NCBI GenBank assembly: GCA_905331475.1
Contig: CAJNYU010002703.1
Span: 124,001-188,000, forward strand
Origin: Rotaria socialis
Lineage: Eukaryota; Rotifera; Eurotatoria; Philodinida; Philodinidae
DNA length: 64,000 nt
Reading direction: 5' to 3'
Shown here: positions 61,001 to 64,000 of the stretch, piece by piece
Layout: the number at the start of each line of letters is the position of its first letter
Position numbering within the stretch: the first letter of the stretch is position 1
Program-made: the position numbers and the translations under genes
Notes under the pieces: generated by a model
What the model was told of the DNA's origin: nothing
What the model saw: the letters and a program-made list of their open reading frames with translations, nothing else
Database searches by the model: none

Positions 61001-61599
61001 TCAAAAGCAAAATAGCTCTTTCTCTGTATACAATAGGTTCTATCAAGGTGCTTTTTGAAAAAATGTCGGGAGTCATTTTGGAACTGAAAAACAAAACACT
61101 TTAATTTAAGATTCATCGTTTTTTTAAAGAGTAAAGCTCACGAAACGTAATTACGCTTACTTTGGAATATTTTTAGTAGCTGACAATCCATCATTAGAGA
61201 TTTTCAATTACTATCAGCTCGTCTATTTGTAATTGATCGATCCAATCTCAAATAAAAAAAACATTTTTCGTGTGCAACCGATTTTTTTTTCTAAATGGAA
61301 TCCTCGCATGTGCATTCGTATATTTTAATCATGATACCAAGATGGTGCCATTGGTCACAATTGCAAAATAAATATGTGAGTGTTGTAATGGAAGAATGTT
61401 ATTGAAACACATAAGTGAATAATATCGTGTCTTAAGTAAATAATTGCCAAGTTTCGTTCTATTCAACAACAAAATAAGTGAAGTCAACTCAATCAAAAAT
61501 GGTTCCACGATAGACTCCAACATTCCCACACGGATTCCTACGTCATTTATTAGTAAAATAATAAATAATTTCATTCATGATTTATATTATCATTGTCTT
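58071..61599. other. gene-poor stretch
   Basis: AT-rich, with TA runs near 58308-58322 and 59939-59955. No exon chain is supported; short open frames on both strands (for example 59475-59702, 60804-61058, 61329-61574) lack any domain. Confidence 0.4.
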
Positions 61600-61843
61600 T
61601 TTGTATACTCAAAAAAGTGGGTACACTAGATTCGGTCAGTGTGTCCGTCCGGCCCTTAACACGATAACCTTTGAAAGTCTCATCCAATTGTCATGAAATT
61701 TGGTACACATAGTGATCTCATTAATATCTCAGTCGAGTTCGAAGATGAGAAGGATCCGTCAAGAAATGGCTGAGTTATCAAAAAAATTCTCAGTATTGAC
61801 CAGACCATCCCTGAGGCGGGGGGGGGGGGGGGGGACGGGGTTN

Positions 61844-61907
<64 letters not shown>

Positions 61908-62035
61908 TACAGGGATTTTTAAAAAAAGAAACATTTTTTTCTTAGAATTATTCACAACATATATAAATCGACTAAGTTTTTGCAGTACACATAACAATCG
62001 GATTCGAATCCGATGTTTCCACATTTATTTATGAT
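61600..62035 (-). repeat. dispersed repeat, copy 2 (with G and C tracts)
   Basis: Inverted copy of the repeat at 4490-4834. It keeps the GTACACT..GATTCGGTCAGTGTG end, the CCAGACCATCCCTGAGG block, and the ATCGGATTCGAATCCGAT hairpin. The homopolymer in its middle is much longer here and abnormal: 17 G (61818-61834), a short ACGGGGTT, one N (61843), then 64 C (61844-61907). Confidence 0.75.
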
Positions 62036-62505
62036 CATTTTCGGTAATAGTATTACCTAATTCTCTTGGATATATTAATGTTGATATACTAGTAAACTTT
62101 GCTGGTTTAAAAACCGATTTATTTGACTGCAATGAATCTTCAATAAACAGTTGTAAGTTTGACCTAAGAACATTTCATATTGAAAAAGTGCAAAGCCAAC
62201 AAAAACAAGTGAGTGGTTAGTAGAGAGATTTTTTTCTCACATACGAAAAATGAAATTTCTGCAGTCTTCCCAAATTTTTAATTGATGGAAATTGTCATTC
62301 CCACGTACCAGTAGAAAGCCGGTAAATATATAAGCGTTATATCATATTTAAATGTTTGCGTAGGTGATAAATAGAATTTTTATGTTAAAAAAAACAAGAA
62401 CTAATGTAACTTTATTCGCTAGAAAAACTATTGGACAACTTCAGGCAAATATTAGATCAACATTATAAAAGAAATGTAATTCATCATGTGAAATGCTAAG
62501 CAGTA

Positions 62506-63115
62506 TCATGCAACATATTTCGTATGTTTTCCTGTTGCTAATAATTCATTATTTTTCTTATTTCGAAATTCCACCGATAGAAAAGCCAATGTTCGTCCTA
62601 ATTTGACTGTGTCAGCATCGATTACTAAAGTTTCACCTTTTTTCGCCGCTTTGAGAAAACTATAGATCAACAGTTTTTTTTATTATTTACGATGAAAAAA
62701 TATCCTTTCTACTTACGAAACACTTAGTTCAACAGATGCTGATTTTGATGGTTTGTTTTCATTAGTCTCAAGTGCCAATGTTGATACACTATCTGTTAAT
62801 GCTGTAAGCATACCACCATGCAAAGTATCTTTTTAAATAAGTAAATAGTTAACCAACTGAAAATGAATATTTCATTCTATTACCATTTCGATTTAAATGT
62901 TGTTCATCAATATCAAGTTCACATTGAATATGCCCTGGTTTTCGAGATGCTACTACTCGAATCTTATATGAGACAAAAAAGAACAACAAGGAAAATACTT
63001 TCTCAAGGATTCACTCTTATCTTACTCCTTGAAAAATTCTATTAAATTTTTCAGTTTTCTGACCCAATGTTATTAAATCTTGTAAAGTTCGAAGAAGATT
63101 TCTAGTTGTACTCAT
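62506..63115 (-). CDS. ACOT13: ACOT13-like hotdog-fold acyl-CoA thioesterase
   Basis: Four exons (63026-63115, 62884-62962, 62717-62828, 62506-62659) join in phase to 144 residues, against 140 in human ACOT13. The catalytic-loop signature DTLHGGMLTALTDSVSTLAL matches the human TLHGGLTATLVDNISTMALL. GRTLAFLSVEFRNK and LLATGKHTKYVA match GKTLAFTSVDLTNK and LIAQGRHTKHL. The family forms tetramers, hydrolyses medium- and long-chain acyl-CoA to free fatty acid and CoA, and associates with mitochondria. The HGG motif that shapes the active site is intact. The position equivalent to the human catalytic Asp65 is kept in ALTD. The gene lies 132 bp downstream of PDSS1 on the same strand, with no sign of shared transcription beyond proximity. 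Confidence 0.92.
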
Positions 63116-63247
63116 CTAGAAGATGCATCGAAAACAAACTAATTCTTTCTTGCTTAAATTCGAAAAAACAATATAATTCGAGGAGACCACAGTAAAAAGT
63201 ACAGCAGAACACGCTAGTCAGTTCAACAATAGAAACAAGAAATCAAC

Positions 63248-64000
63248 CTAATGTCGACGTTCTAGGGTAGATTGAGTTAGATAAATCAAATAATTGAGAA
63301 ATCGATTCGATCCATTTGACGACTGTGGAAATTCACTAAGGATTCGGCAAGCTTCATTAGCATATTGTTGGGCAAGATGATACGTTCGAGCTTTTCCATC
63401 GCTCTAAAAAATAAAAATATATAATTAGTTATATAATAGAGGCTCAAGTTTTATCAAGATAATTTACTTGATCAATTAATTCCACAGCGCGTTCGATATC
63501 ACCTGACTCGGAGAAACGTCTCAATATGAGAGTTTGTAATTCTGGAAACTAAACAGATGACAAACAAATGAAGCATGAATCACTTTTTAATAATATCACT
63601 TGTTGACTAGCAAATAGTACTGGTGCCGTGGATAAGCCTAATTTTAAATCAGCAGTTGCTGGTTTTCCAAGATCATCATCGGTTGAGGTTACATCAAGTA
63701 GATCATCGATTAATTGAAAGGCCATACCAAAATTTTTTCCAAACTCATAAGCATAATCAGCTAATTGATTTAAATTAATATCACGAAGATTTCCCAATAG
63801 TGCGGCCTACTCGAGAAACAAACAAATGAAATAGTTAAATTTTACTTTTACAAACTTACAGCTTTGCATGTATTTGCAAATAGACTTGCAGTTTTACAAA
63901 ATGTTTTATTGAGATAATCTTGAAATTGCTCAGCATCGCTTTCTTTTGTTGATAATTGCATGAATTCACCTGGAGATACATATATTAGTTGAAATTGAAT
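63248..64000 (-). CDS. PDSS1: all-trans polyprenyl-diphosphate synthase, PDSS1 (partial)
   Basis: The 3' part of the gene; the 5' exons lie beyond the window. Exons 63860-63969, 63600-63806, 63468-63548 and 63248-63403 join in phase. The first reads GEFMQLSTKE and NKTFCKTASLFANTCKA, equivalent to GEFLQL and KTFKKTASLIANSCKA in human PDSS1. The second holds the second aspartate-rich motif in FGMAFQLIDDLLDVTSTDDD, which binds Mg and isopentenyl diphosphate. The C-terminus (LILRRFSESGDIERAVELID, SDGKARTYHLAQQYANEACR) is typical. PDSS1 works with PDSS2 in mitochondria to build the side chain of ubiquinone. The active-site motif is intact in the visible part. Confidence 0.95.

Overview
This window is animal nuclear DNA. 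It is AT-rich, its genes are split by many short GT-AG introns (mostly about 50-60 bp), and the recognisable proteins are all metazoan: pirin, Integrator subunit 2, ANKAR, an ACOT13-type thioesterase, PDSS1 and a class A GPCR. Compact genes with tiny introns, mixed with short non-autonomous DNA transposons, would fit a bdelloid rotifer. That placement is inference and no marker in the window proves it. There is no operon, CRISPR array, rRNA or convincing functional tRNA. I rebuilt the gene models by hand from splice signals and reading phase.

Layout. 0.4-1.2 kb (-): a small four-helix membrane protein. 1.2-8.1 kb: gene-free, with two hAT-like non-autonomous elements (1401-1813 and 5211-6148) and one copy of a dispersed repeat (about 4490-4834). 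8.1-10.6 kb (+): two neighbouring single-pass membrane proteins with PPxY tails; the second has a Shisa/CYYR1-like cysteine pattern. 10.6-14.6 kb: non-coding. 14.6-15.1 kb (+): a BH3-only-like protein with a hydrophobic C-terminus. 15.5-16.7 kb (-): a tail-anchored protein convergent to it. 17.6-18.7 kb (-): pirin. 19.7-20.2 kb: a third hAT-like element with an 8-bp target duplication and an internal palindrome array. 20.8-22.1 kb (+): an mRNA-export adaptor of the ALYREF/UIF type. 22.8-24.2 kb (+): an unrecognised and probably broken gene. 24.8-29.7 kb (+): INTS2. 29.9-38.0 kb (-): ANKAR, tail-to-tail with INTS2. 39.9-40.2 kb: a foldback element. 41.2-43.9 kb (+): a mucin-like type I membrane protein interrupted by a 387-bp gap of N, with a CGTA-rich foldback element in an intron. 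44.3-45.7 kb (-): an intronless FMRFamide-receptor-like GPCR. 45.7-62.5 kb: about 17 kb without a gene I can support, holding a tRNA-like (SINE-like) sequence and the second copy of the dispersed repeat. 62.5-63.1 kb (-): ACOT13-like thioesterase. 63.2 kb to the window end (-): the 3' part of PDSS1.

The genes look like independent eukaryotic transcription units, not one pathway. The points most worth following are the BH3-only-like protein with its tail-anchored neighbour, the Shisa-like pair, the choice of cytoplasmic tail in the 41-44 kb membrane protein, and the set of short DNA transposons with readable termini.
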